Below are positions 50,909 through 63,828 of a DNA stretch of 64,000 nucleotides, piece after piece. Each line of letters starts with the position of its first letter. Position 1 is the stretch's first letter. The translations under genes were made by a program, and so were the position numbers. The notes below the pieces were generated by a model. It was given only the letters and a program-made list of their open reading frames with translations. It made no database searches and was not told where the DNA came from. The DNA comes from Cucumis sativus. Lineage: Eukaryota > Streptophyta > Magnoliopsida > Cucurbitales > Cucurbitaceae. The stretch spans positions 39,356,732-39,420,731 of the forward strand of contig NC_026657.2 in the NCBI RefSeq assembly GCF_000004075.3, in the 5' to 3' direction.

Positions 50909-53900
50909 CTTAAATCCCCAAGCTCCCCGCTATTGACTCCGTTGATAAACATTCATTATTTATTATTTTGAAAACCGCAAAAGAAGTAATTGTTTTTTTT
51001 AAAAAAAAACAAAACCAGTTACGGAATATTTGATCAACCTATCATGAATATGATTTCTATACATTAGACAAATATAAATAATGGTTTCTTCTTTCTTTTG
51101 TCATATGTTTAAATTCATCCCCTGGTTTATGGAAATTTGATGTATAGGTTAAGGTTTAGATCCATCTAATGTCAACATACTTTATTATGATAGTGGAAAT
51201 TTCATCAACGTCAAGTACACACCTTAGGTTCAATGATTAGAAGGATTTCATCGATCAAGTGAGTATTTTAATTTGTCTTTTCTCACTGAAGATTTGAAAT
51301 CATGTTAATGGATTTATTGCTGTTTGGGGAGAGGCGGAAAAATGTAAAGAGATTGGTATTATAATTTTTTTTTTTTGATTTGTTGTGTGTTTTGACACGT
51401 GGAATTGGGAGAAGTCCAATTAGACTCCACGTATGCATGTTTAGTTCTCCCACCCGTCCATTAGAAATAAATGTATTTTAGGGTTTTATTCAACGTCGGT
51501 GCCCAAATAGTTGAGATTCTAAAATACTCTAAAACAATAACAAACCATTGCTTTATTATTATTATTTAATTTCCCCCCTTACTTTAAATACACAAAAGTT
51601 TTTATTTTAATACCATTATTTTACTCAGTACACAATAAACAACCAAAGCAAACCAGTTAAACTCAATCTTTGAGACTCTTCATCATACATAATTTTTCAC
51701 ATTTTAACGTACTTCTTCAAAATATGCCTAATTTGAGTTTGCCAATTTTGACTAGATTTTAATTTATATCTCTTGGTTACTACTATATATTATAATATCG
51801 GTTCACCTATACTCACTTTTACCCAATACTTAAAAAAAATCTTCAATTCACCCTCTATTTTTTTTCTAACAGAAATTTAAATTAGTTTTATTTTAAAATT
51901 TTTGTAATGGTAAATATTCAACCTATCATCACCATTTGGAAAATTCAAATTAAAATTGTAATTTAATGAACCAGATCACTGTTTAATTTTAGATGGTAAC
52001 TTTGTTAGATTGGATTATATTATATGATAGTTATTAAATTTGTAAAGTTTATATATGACGACCCTTCCAAATTATCCCATCTGTAATGATTTATACGAAT
52101 CAATATGTTTTTATAACTTAATAAATAAGTCCATTTGTATTTCTTATTCCACGGCCGTACAGCGAAGTATCTCCATTTTTAAGCGCTGAGCTGCCATCCT
52201 CATCTTCTTATTCTTTATTCTCTCTATCTCTTTTTCTTTTTTAATTTCATCCTTAAAAAATAGTTATTGGTTTGAAATTTGTATAAGTTTTAATTTATTA
52301 TAAAAAATTATTTATAAATTTGTTTTCTATATTTAAATTTGTAGTCATTTATTTTGGAAGAAATAATAATTTGGCTTGTATATATTTTTTGAATTTTGTA
52401 ACAATACTTTAGTCTTTGTTATAAAAAAAAACTATTCAAAGTCAAGTATCAAATTTCACCAAATTTGAACAATATTTCGATAATAAAATTCAAATTGTTA
52501 TCGATTGTAATGTACAATGACTTAATTGTTAATTAACGAGGTTCGAGAAGATTAAATTATTGCTTTCATAAACATTATATTCAATTTTGATTTCTAACAA
52601 TGATTATGTGATTAGAAACCAATTCCAATTTTTTAAAATAAATAACAATTTAATTTATGTACTTTAAAAACCACAACTCCTTAGTTATTGTCATAAAAAT
52701 TAACTTTAAGATTTAGAGAGATTTTTTATATAAACAAGTTAATGAACTAATTAGATATTCACTACAAGTACAATTCAACGTCTCTCTCAAATAATAAAAG
52801 TCAATGTTTTATTTTGAAATTTTCTACTCAATAAATCTCAAACTACTAATATTAAATTGTTCCGTTGTTATAAAATTGAGAATGCATATACCAAATCATT
52901 ACACATCAAAATTTAGGGATTAAATGTAAATGATTTTTAAAGACAACAAAAAGTTTGAAAAAAAAAGTTAAAAAGTTGCAACGGTAACAACTTTTAAAAC
53001 AAATATTGATCTTATCTAAATTAAATTTCCATAACGTCTAAAGGTTACAATATTGGAGGTAACTTTTTGTATTTTATTTTTTAAAATTAAGAGTTTTTAA
53101 AAATAAAACAAACTAACTATTTACCTTTTTTATTTTCCTATTTTTGACAAATTTCTTAAAATAAATATTATATATATATATATATATATTCCTAGTTATA
53201 TTTGTTATAAAAAAGTTGAATCCCAAGTAAAATTATATAATAATAATATTATTATTATTAAATTTTATATTGTTTTTAAATGCTATTTTTGTGATAAATT
53301 ATTAAAACAAATTAAGTTTAATTTAAAAAAGTTAGGGCTAATTTGTAAGTTTGAAAAGTTTATATGTATATATATATATTATTTATTTATCTTTCTCATA
53401 CAAAAAACTCTTATTTTCAAACACTAATATAACTCAGTTGTCATAATGCTTATACTGTCGATAAGATTAGACATTGGATGGTCTCTCACTTCTTCTTAAA
53501 CAATTATTATCAAATTAATTATAAGCTAAAAACAACATTTCATCCATCTATAAGTTTGTTTGGTTTTAGTATTTACATTTTTAATAAATCTTAAATTTAG
53601 TCCAATATTAATTTAATGTAGATATTTACAATTACTTTTATTTGTTATTAGCATTTTTAGTATCAATTTTATAAATATATTCAAATATAGTGTATTTTTA
53701 AAATACAATTATGGGTTTTTAATAAATTTCAATAAAAATTAGGGAGATTTAAAAAAACAGAAGAACGACAAATTATTTACCGTACGTAGCAAATTGGATG
53801 ACTAAAATTTTAATACAAATAAAAAATATATATTTGTTTTTTCTACATAAGATAAATATTTTATGTTTTTTTATTTGGATAAATTATCCTGAAAATTAAT

Positions 53901-54140
53901 TTTAATTGACTAAACTTAAAATGATAATTTTTAAAATATACTTAAACCTTTTAAAAATTAAGGGGAAGAAAAGGGGAATTTTAGTTTTACTTAACCATGG
54001 TCCAGGGTGGATTAAACCAGGGGTTAAGGAGCGTGGTTTAGTGGAGACTTTTTGGAGAAAAGGTTCGGTCCCGTCTCTAACTCTCATAGAGCCCTTCCGT
54101 TCTTCCACTTCCTCCAAGCCATTAACTCCAAACAATAAAA
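50909..54140. other. Spacer and distal upstream region of the PEPCK gene
   Basis: An ABRE-like ACACGTGG lies at 51395-51402, about 3 kb upstream of PEPCK. A TA microsatellite lies near 53170-53190 and an AAT/ATT inverted run near 53230-53262. The open frame at 53906-54319 spans the promoter and first exon of PEPCK and is not a gene. Confidence 0.5.
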
Positions 54141-54142
54141 CT

Positions 54143-54150
54143 TATAAATA
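54143..54150 (+). promoter_or_regulatory. TATA box of the PEPCK gene
   Basis: TATAAATA is followed by a CT-rich leader. A leader donor CTCCG/GTACCC (54229) and acceptor TTGCAG (ending 54346) mark a probable 117-base intron in the 5' UTR, leaving 12 bases between the acceptor and the ATG at 54359. Confidence 0.65.
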
Positions 54151-54358
54151 CCCATTACTCACCCATTTTCCAATTCATTCTTCTCTCATATTTCAACTTC
54201 TCTTCCTCTTATCCATCACAAATCTCCGGTACCCACCTACCCTTTCTCTCTATGTTTTCGTTTTTTTAATGCGATTTTCAGTTCTTTCATTTTTTCTTCT
54301 GTTAACTAAGTGTAATTGACGAATTCAATCTTCGACTGTGTTGCAGAGGATACAAAAA

Positions 54359-57300
54359 ATGGAGAATGAGGGGAAAGATAACGGCGAATTTAGCTTTGTG
54401 AGTGATGGAGGAGCGGAGACAGGACGGAGAGGACTGCCGAAGATTCACACGGAGAAAAACGCGCCGACGACGGAGAGAGATATATGTCATGATGATAGTA
54501 CGACACCGATGAGAGCTCGGACGTTGGAGCATCTTCATTCACTGCAGAAAAAGCGATCGACGCCGACCACTCCATTGACGGACAGTCAGGGAGTTTTTTC
54601 CCCTGTTTCTGAAGCCGAACGTCAAAAGCAGCAGCTTATCTCAATCAGGTATGTATATCCCATTCTTAATACGACGTCGCTACCATCGTCTCTTCCGATT
54701 TTCCGATCACTCGCTGTGAATTCTGATGATAGAAATGGTTAACTATAAAAGGGACTTTTTCTTGATTTTGCTATTTTCTGCAGAAGTAGTGCTTCAAAAA
54801 GAAAAGTTGCTTTTGTCTCGAGTTCGTGACGTGATAATGATAAAGATTCCTATCCATCAACATTTAGATTTTATTGAACTATTTTTCTATATTTGAAGAT
54901 ATCTAATTAAATTGAAACAATTCATATTTAAAAATGTTCAAAATAGCATATTAAAGGCAAAATTTAAAAGTTACAAAATTCAACAATTTATAAAAACACA
55001 AATTTAGGATCAGATTTGATGGGCTAAATAAAACAATACATTTTTTTTAAAAAAAAGGTTATCTTTTTTTTTTTCCTTTTCTTTCTTAGTGATAAAAACA
55101 ATTTAAAATATACTTTCGAAATTATTTTCAAAAATAATATTGAGTTGCCATCAAATATTTTTGAAATAAGACAATAATTTTTACGTTTCATTTGTTATTT
55201 TTTTGTTTTACAAATCTCTCTCTTTGGGTAAAATTAGAACAAAATATTAAAATGATTACTTGAGAAATAAAAAGGTTAGAACAAAACTTTAATAAATAGG
55301 TTTGGATAAAAAAGTTTCCACCGATAGCATAGGAAAATTTATAGAGATAATGAGAATCGAATGTGACGTGTGTTTGTGAAATTTGAAACGTGGCAGTGCT
55401 TCATTGGCGTCGCTGACAAGAGAAACTGGGCCGAAGTTAGTGAAAGGCGATCCAGAGAAAAAGAAGGAGGCCCACAAAGCATCAGTATTGGACCATCTTC
55501 ATTTTGGAGAGCCCATATTGAACTTGAGTGACAGCGCCCTCAAGTCCACCCACATCCTCTACAATCTCTCTCCCGCCGGTAAGAACTGTCAAAAAACCCT
55601 CGTTCTCGACCGTCCGTTTCCATTTCTTTAGATGAAGATGAACGGTATTGATTCTTTGTTTTGCTTTGTTTGGACGTTAATGGAAAACGACAGAGCTTTA
55701 CGAGCAAGCGATCAAGTACGAGAAAGGGTCATTCATAACGTCGACAGGGGCTTTGGCCACTCTTTCAGGAGCCAAAACGGGAAGATCGCCTAGAGACAAA
55801 AGAGTTGTTAAAGATGACACCACTGAAAAGGAGCTTTGGTGGGGCAAGTAAGAACATCCCAATCCCCCCAAAAAAAGGATCAATCAAACGTAAATGTCAG
55901 TCGTTTTCGCATTAATTAATCATTTTTGACATTTTTTTTTATTGTTGTTTGTGTTGTAGGGGATCACCTAATATTGAGATGGATGAACATACTTTCTTAA
56001 TCAATAGAGAGAGAGCTGTCGATTACCTGAACTCCCTTGATAAGGTAAAAAAATATACATCTTTTAACATAAACTTATACCAATATTTAAGAGAGTGTTC
56101 GACCCATATAAAATTATATCCGAAAGTCGTCAATTGAGCAACTCCACTCTTTGTTCGACTCAAAGTGTTTGTGAGTCTGCTACTAAAACGAATCAATTTT
56201 ACTTGCTAACTTGTTGTAGTTTTTATAACTCCAAAAGTGAGCGTAGTTCCGGTAAGAGATATGATTTTTCTCTCCACTAATGGTAGGAAAAATACATACA
56301 TAACTCCCCTACTTCCCTCCTGATGGTAATCGTGTTTTGAAGTAAAGTTTAAACAAATTTCACTAAAGAAAGGTTTAAATAAAAATGATCTTTTTTACCA
56401 ATATATTTTTTTAAGTCAATCAAAATCAAGTGTTTAGATTTTAGTTATGGGTTAAATTATGACAATTAAGTTGTGAAGTGTAAGGATGTCCAATAAATTT
56501 ATTATTCATTAATTTTATGTTTTTTAGGTTCATATGTGATACTTTTGATTTTTTTTTAAAAAATATCTAATATGTTTTAAAGCTTTAAATTTTGTATTTA
56601 ATAAGTCTAAAATTTAATTTTTGTGTGTTATTATTTTCTATATATTTAATATAAGTTTTTAGCCTAATAAAGGGAGCATGGAGGTCAATAGTTTTGCATA
56701 AAACTCAAAATCCTTGACTTTGTTTTAATGATAAGACACCCTTTTAGACAGAAACAAAATATTTATTTTCAACGATTGGAAAAAAAAAAGTCAGAAATAT
56801 TTATTTGGGTATCGTAAAAGTCTAAAGATATTTAAAAGGAATTGGGATTAGTTGACCTTTAAATGCCAGAGAGAGTGGGTTGCTTGAAAGTCCTTTCATG
56901 GAGAAGTGCAATGCCCAATTCCGAAGGATATGATTTGTTATTTAATGAGGTAGCAGTGACCATTTAAAAGAAGACATTTGTGGATAATTTGTAGTTCTAA
57001 TTAATTGTTAGTGTATGAATATAAAACATCAAGGAATCACGTATGTGTTGGGTCCACGTCAACATCACCCCCATTTTCACAGATTTCATTTCATGGTGGA
57101 TTCCTTTTCCATGATTTCAGCCATCTTGTTGGGATAATTATGGTGTTTTATTTTAATAATATACTTTCCTCCTTTTCTAATAATAATAACGATGATAATA
57201 TATATATAAAAAATAATAGCTTTCCTCCCCTACCCATTACAAGAAACAAACAATATACAATTTACCTTTCCTTTTCAAGATTCTGTTGGAAATTTTCTTC

Positions 57301-59738
57301 CAAAGTATGAATAAAAAAATGATGATTTCGACCAAGCTGAACAGGTTTAAGCAACTTGAAGTTAGCATTGTGCTGGTCCGACTCTTAAAATCTTGGCTGA
57401 GACCCAAGTTCACTGAGATTTAGGCTAGCCTATGGGCTTTGAGCTCGTTATGGGGGAACGTATGGTTCCAATTTTCTTAAAATTTAAAATTGATAATCAA
57501 TCTAATTACTTGGAGTTTTGAAGAAAATTGAGCTCAATATCGTGTTTAGGAATACTTGTTTAACTACCTTTGTCTTAGAGCTATAACTGCTAATGAGAGA
57601 TTCCCACCGTTCAAATATGGAGAAACTTGTTTTTTTAACCATAACTAGTTAGATCTATATTGTATGGTTATTTACTTTTTAAAATGAGTTTGCAATAACT
57701 ACTTTGGGTCCTAGATTCACTAGTAATGATAACTTATGTGACTTTTTTTCCAGGTATTTGTGAATGATCAGTTCTTGAACTGGGATCCCGAAAACCGAAT
57801 CAAAGTCCGAATCGTTTCAGCCCGAGCCTATCATTCCTTGTTCATGCACAACATGTATGCAAGATATTAACAAAACACATTAGATATCTCTGCCAAACAT
57901 GTGTTGTGCTTTCCCAAATTCATACTTGTTTTGATGGCAGGTGCATTCGACCAACTGCTGGAGAGCTGGAGGACTTTGGGACTCCGGATTTCACAATATA
58001 CAATGCTGGGCAGTTTCCTTGTAATCGTTACACTCACTATATGACTTCTTCCACCAGTATAGATATGAATCTTGATAGGAAGGAAATGGTCATTCTTGGT
58101 ACTCAATATGCTGGCGAAATGAAGAAAGGCCTCTTTAGTTTAATGCATTATCTCATGCCGATGCGCCAGATTTTGTCTCTTCATTCTGGTTGCAACATGG
58201 GCAAAAATGGAGACGTCGCCCTTTTCTTTGGATTATCAGGCATGTCCTATTATGACTTCTTTGAATTGGTGTTCTTAAAATCCATTGGCAAAGCCTTGAG
58301 GATCACTCTTTATTTGGTAATGTTTCTATAGGTACTGGGAAGACCACGTTGTCTACAGATCATAATAGGTACTTAATAGGGGATGATGAACACTGCTGGA
58401 GCGATAATGGTGTATCGAACATTGAAGGCGGTTGCTATGCCAAATGCATCGACTTGTCGAGGGAAAAGGAGCCTGACATTTGGAATGCTATCAAGTTCGG
58501 GACTGGTAACCTCCAAACTTACTCTCTTATGGTCAACAGTAACGTAAATTGTGGTTTCTGTTTTGCTTAGCAGCAACAGAAATTTAAAATGTTTGTGAGC
58601 TACCTGTTTATGTAGATTAACTGTTGTGCTTGTTTTTGGCTGCAGTTCTTGAGAATGTGGTGTTTGATGAGCACACTAGAGAAGTTGATTACTCTGAAAA
58701 ATCCGTTACAGGTATTAATTAGACATGACTAGATGAATAGATTGCCCTGAACGTACAACTTTTGCTCATTGAGTTATTATCCTTCTGTTCCTGTCGATAC
58801 AGAGAACACTCGAGCGGCGTATCCCATTGAATACATTCCTAATGCTAAAATCCCCTGCGTTGGCCCTCATCCAAAGAATGTAATTCTTCTTGCTTGTGAT
58901 GCATTTGGAGTTCTCCCACCAGTGAGCAAGCTGAGCTTGCCTCAGACTATGTACCATTTTATCAGTGGCTACACTGCTTTGGTATTATTTACTACTTAAC
59001 TCAGTCATTCTATCCATAATATTCAATGATGCAATCTTATTGAGCTTAAAATCCTTGTTGCAAAATCAGGTGGCTGGAACTGAGGAGGGTGTGAAAGAGC
59101 CACAGGCAACATTCTCTGCTTGTTTTGGAGCAGCATTCATAATGTTGCATCCATCCAGATATGCAGCAATGCTAGCTGAGAAGATGAAAAAACACGGTGC
59201 CACGGGATGGCTCGTAAACACCGGTTGGTCAGGAGGAAGGTACAACATAACATATCTATATTAAGCACCATATGGCCATAAATTCAGCTGAATTCGTTTT
59301 GGTCGTAAGCTAAAACTGATCTCTCTTTCCACTCTTCTGCAGCTATGGAAGTGGTAACAGGATCAAGTTAGCCTACACAAGGAAGATTATCGATGCAATC
59401 CACTCAGGAGCGCTTTTGGAAGCAAACTACAGCAAGACTCGGGTGTTTGGCCTTGAGATTCCTGATGCTATTGAGGGAGTTCCTTCACATATCTTGGATC
59501 CAATAAACACGGTTAGTTTGATTATGAATTCTCATCGTTTTCAATTTCAATTCTTTGTGTTAAACCTTATTCTTTGTGGTCCTTTGAACCACAGTGGTCA
59601 GACAAAGATGGCTATCATGAGACATTGCTGAAGTTGGGTGGTCTGTTTAAGAAGAACTATGAAGGAATTCATACTTACCAAGTGGAGAGGGACAGTGAAT
59701 TGGCTGAGGAGATTCTTGCAGCTGGGCCTACCTTGTAA
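54359..59738 (+). CDS. PCK1: Phosphoenolpyruvate carboxykinase (ATP), 12 coding exons, 670 aa
   Basis: Exons: 54359-54648, 55397-55578, 55694-55847, 55960-56044, 57754-57854, 57941-58239, 58332-58505, 58646-58711, 58803-58981, 59070-59239, 59343-59511, 59595-59738. All phases agree; 2013 nt including stop. It catalyses oxaloacetate + ATP to PEP + ADP + CO2 in the cytosol and drives gluconeogenesis from stored lipid in cotyledons. The N-terminal extension (about residues 1-130), with the basic [11 protein letters not shown] motif, is typical of plant enzymes, where it is a phosphorylation region. The P-loop GLSGTGKTT is at about 368-376, and the core includes [20 protein letters not shown] and the C-terminal EILAAGPTL. 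Intron 6 has a GC donor (TCAG/GCATGT, 58240) and splits the P-loop Gly371 codon. Length and sequence fit the cucumber enzyme. Confidence 0.97.
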
Positions 59739-60665
59739 TAAAATGGTTAATGGAGGAGCATTTCATGAATTTGGATGAAGAATGATATCATGAAATGGCT
59801 GGCGTTGGTTATATTTTACAGATGAATGTGTGAAAGCTTCGAAGTTGAGAGTTTTTGCGGATAAACAAGATATTGCATAGTCCATAGTTTTTTTCTCCTG
59901 TGATTTATGTTGTAAAATCATAACGTTTATATTTGTGATTTGGGCTTTCAAGGCCTGAACAAAGTATGGTCTTTTAAATTGTAATTTTATAGCAGAATCT
60001 GCTATTCACAATCTATACATGAATAATATGTCAAGTTGACCTTTAAGAGCATTATGTTTCTTCCAATCAATCAAATATTACTTCTTATTTTAGATTCTAC
60101 TTGAGAATAATATCAATCAAGAATTTTGTTATCAAATGTTGATTTTGAAATTGAACAATCATGTTCAATTCATAAGGATCAATCAATGAATCTGATACAT
60201 TGTGCCCAAAAATACAAAATTCTTAATTTTCATTATCCTTAATCTGCCAAAATTGAAATTCATCACTGATATAACAATCAAAACTTAATATAACAGAGTC
60301 AAAGTGAGATTTTAATTCAATGGACCCCGCAAGAGATTAACTAAAGTGCATCAAGCAGATGCTTCATTCCCAAGAACAATCTGCAGTCCACATTTTCATT
60401 AGAGCCAATCCAAGAGAGAATAATGGTAAACAAAAGGTGATTAGCTGGTGTATCAACATATACGACAGAATCCCAGTAAATATATAACTATGTATATAAG
60501 TAACTGAAGGGTTGTAACCTCAACAGTTAAATTTATGGGTTGGGGGGTCGAAGAACAACCTCTAAATTACAACTTTTGGTGCTTGATAAGTTTATTTTCC
60601 AATTACCCAGAAATGTACGAGGTCAAAAGTTTCAGTTTTATGGCCATGAGAAGTTCATATACTTT
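59739..60665. other. Spacer between convergent PEPCK and UFC1 3' ends
   Basis: Holds both 3' untranslated regions; the first 250 bases after the PEPCK stop are probably its 3' UTR. No further gene is visible. Confidence 0.6.
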
Positions 60666-62118
60666 CTAAGATTCACTGGTTGATGTCGTGTCGTCTTTGT
60701 GCTTGATCATACCAGAGTCAACGAGAATTGGAACCTCAGCGGCAAGCCATGGTGCAAGTCCCAAACAAAGAGCGTGAGCAATTCCAAACCTAGGGCTGCA
60801 AAATAAATTCCAAATCAGGTTGACTGTTTCATCACGCAGTAGGTTCTAAGGCATATCAATGTACTTCTTTAACATGTAAGCTAGAAAAAACAACATTCAA
60901 TGAGCTCCGAAACAGTCATGATCTTAAGGTTTTTAATCCTTTGCAAGAACAACGAATTTAATAAAGTCAATGAAACAAATGACATTTCCAAAAGTATGGT
61001 TGCTTCGATCTTTTAGATGTGATACCAAAGTGAGCATAGCTACACAATAATTAGCATGTATTTCTTTCAAGTCTGGCTCAAATCCCCCAACCCCACATGT
61101 TGTGCTCAAAAGATGAAAAACAATAATAATATGTGACTGTCTCACTTTATACTGTTGTCATGTGGATAAGAACGAAGCTGAATCTTGTGTGATTAACCAT
61201 ATTCTTAATAACAAAGTATATACACAAAATTGATGTCTGAAGTTCTAAACTATCATTATCGTACTGATTTAACTAAAAGAGATCACATGATTCCCATGAG
61301 ATAAATTACGAACGAAACTGGCTCCAAAGTAGAACATCTGGAGATAAGAACTTATAGGTTTAAGGTTTTCATTCAGAATAAGACATTTACTGCCAATAAT
61401 TTGAAAAAGCAGAGCATGTTGAGTCCATGCATATCATGGCGAGCATGCATCCTGGATATCCTGGAAGCATAAAGCCTAAAGAACCAATTTAGAGCTTTAA
61501 TTACAAAATAGTTCAGCCTTCCCAGAAAGTGGACAGGTCGGAACACACACGTGAACTTCAAGATTTCTTTTTTTTCTTTCCCTTTTTGTTTTTTGAATAA
61601 CAACCGTAATTTAAACGAAGATAAATGAAATTACCAATTTTTCGCCCACAGCGGCTTGAAATGAATGGTTAAGCAGATCTTTCCACCTCTATACATCTGA
61701 AATAATCCACAACATCAGTTAAATTAGGTTTCAATGTTGAACTGCGAAAATTTTCAAAACAGTCAAAATCGATCGAAACTCAAACCTTCTGGGTTTTTCC
61801 ATCGAGCTCCGGCAGCTCAAGCTCCGGCGCTGTGGAGGGATACGTGACGGGAATATCGAATTGAAGATCGAATTCGTACTTGAGAAGGTTATGAATGTAC
61901 CAGCACTTTCCGATCCAACGTGTTCCTTCTGGATTTGCAGCTGAGATCCTAAACCAGTCGTTGTCATTTGACTTGTTCATCTGGGTGTAGGCTATCAATG
62001 CCTTATACTCCTCCTTCAGCCTCTGCGTCCATGCGGCGCCATCTCTGGGCCCGGCTTTCGTCGTTAATAGAGGGATTTGGGTAAGCGTCGACTTGGTATT
62101 CGGATCCCAACCCTCCAT
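60666..62118 (-). CDS. UFC1: UFM1-conjugating enzyme 1 (E2), three exons, 174 aa
   Basis: Minus-strand exons: 61786-62118, 61635-61696, 60666-60795; 525 nt, GT-AG, phases agree. The protein begins [20 protein letters not shown] and contains [40 protein letters not shown] and [19 protein letters not shown], a match over the full length to UFC1. The active-site Cys is Cys119 in KICLT, equivalent to Cys116 of the human enzyme. UFC1 takes activated UFM1 from UBA5 and passes it to the UFL1 ligase at the ER membrane, where ribosomal protein RPL26 is a main target. The tail ends DDTTSTSES. It is divergent from the symplekin-like gene, about 1.7 kb away. Confidence 0.96.
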
Positions 62119-63560
62119 TGTTCTTCTTTGCTAAAACCCTAAACCGGATTCCGATCTCCGTCGATTCCTCCAACTCCACCTGTTTATGTCTCGTGAGATG
62201 TGGCCGTCGATTGATTGTTCTGATTCCCAAATGGACCTTACGCTTCTTCTAAATGTTTAGGGGCATACTCGTAATTCTTGTTTTCTTCTTTTTCCTTTTA
62301 TTTTTGTTTTTTTTTTTCAGTTTACAAAACTATTTAACTCTTTTTTCTTTTGTAATGTTTTGAAACATAGAAACGGTTGAAAATCACGAGAGTAGATGAA
62401 GACTACACCATCCTATACATATCATTATGAATCCTTTTAGTGTGTCAATTGTATGTATACTGGACAAATTTGTGGAGATCGTCCAATATAAAATTGCTAA
62501 AAGATAAACACGTTTGACTTTGAAGTTCATATGATTGAGCAATCGAAAATGAAATGTATTGTTGGCATAGATAGCAACTTTAATTTTTTGCATGTCATTG
62601 TTAACTATGCCTTTGCACCCTTGTGGTCTATGTTGTTTCGAGTGTGATGTTGATTCATTTACAATGCCCTCGTTAACTCGAGCATTACATGCCCTCTTAG
62701 CTTTCATCTAGTTTGTTCCTTAACCACATTTTATTAGATAATATTATCGTTTTTTTTAAGAACACATTATGCTAAAATGATGTGTTGGTTTGTGAATATA
62801 TCATTTTTCACTCTTAGCAAACAATTCAAACACAAGTAAGACAATGTTGTCTTGTTGCAACGAATGGTGGAGAATGTCACAACCATTAGGTACTGTATCC
62901 ATGTTTTGAAAGTCTCATTCGAATCCTAGATGTGAGATCATACAAATGGTACCGGAGAATAACCTTCCACAATAAGATATGGGATGCAGATGAGCCAAGC
63001 AAGAGCTGGTAGACATGTAACGTCCTGAATTTATAAGGAAGACATTAATGAACCTATATCATATTCGAATGAGAGATATCACGATAACGTAAAAGTGTGG
63101 TCAATAAAGGTTTTAAATGATTGAAAATCATGACCTATATCAATAATGTGCACATTTTATCTAGTGAATCAATCATAGACACTCCGAAGTTAAATATACT
63201 TAGGTTATAACAACTTTACATTGGATGAACCTCACGATCAAGACAACCTTGCTAGGTTGTACAACATACTAGGGTCATATTCCCTGAGAAATGATCCGCT
63301 ATAGACTGAGTCGCTGTATTAGTCACATAAGGAGCGAGACTTTTTATAGAGAGAGTATGAAAGAAACTAGAATCAGAGTGCTTTATTAGGAGAACGTTAT
63401 AATTAATGTGTAGAGCTAAATAGATTCGTAATTCTAACATATTAACTCAAAACTTCGAAATTCAATTGAAGTGTTCTACCTAAACACGATGCATATAAAA
63501 TTGTGAAAAAAGAAAAAGAAACAAAAGAAAAAAAGGAACCCTAGAAAATAGAAAAACCAA
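62119..63560. other. Spacer between divergent UFC1 and symplekin-like genes
   Basis: The first 120 bases hold the UFC1 leader and promoter. 62370-62720 and 62990-63340 look like decayed dispersed repeat sequence (GTAACGTCCTGAATTT and TTAGGTTATAACAACTTTAC recall LTR ends), but no termini can be proven. No gene is seen. Confidence 0.4.
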
Positions 63561-63828
63561 GATTGGTATAAGAATGAGAGAGGGCCTACGTTCAATTTCC
63601 CATAGCCACAGCCACGTGATATTCATATGCCTGTCCTCGGCGCCAGGCCGTCGTCTCATCTGCTTCCTTAAATTTTCTCATAACCACACCGCTCCGGCTG
63701 TTTCTCCCCTGTTCCTTCCCTTCCCGGAAATAAAATTTCCCCTTCCTTCAAAGCCCTAACCACTTCCTCAATTCACACCCTCCTCCCCATTTCTTGTTTC
63801 ACAGCCACTTTCTTCCTCTAGGTCTACT

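Noticed and set aside
53906-54319. 137-codon open frame before PEPCK
   Set aside because: It runs across the PEPCK TATA box, leader exon and leader intron in an unrelated frame; the text is not conserved.
54779-54796. CTGCAG followed by AGTAGTGCTTC as the exon 2 acceptor of PEPCK
   Set aside because: It resembles the true exon 2 start but leads out of frame; the acceptor at 55396 gives the conserved [10 protein letters not shown].
57005-57310. 101-codon open frame
   Set aside because: Lies wholly inside the long fourth intron of PEPCK and has no recognisable content.
62003-62230. 75-codon frame overlapping the UFC1 start
   Set aside because: It starts at TTG, not ATG, and is the out-of-frame shadow of UFC1 exon 1.
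62384-62707. 107-codon minus-strand frame
   Set aside because: No domain recognised; the sequence looks like decayed repeat DNA.
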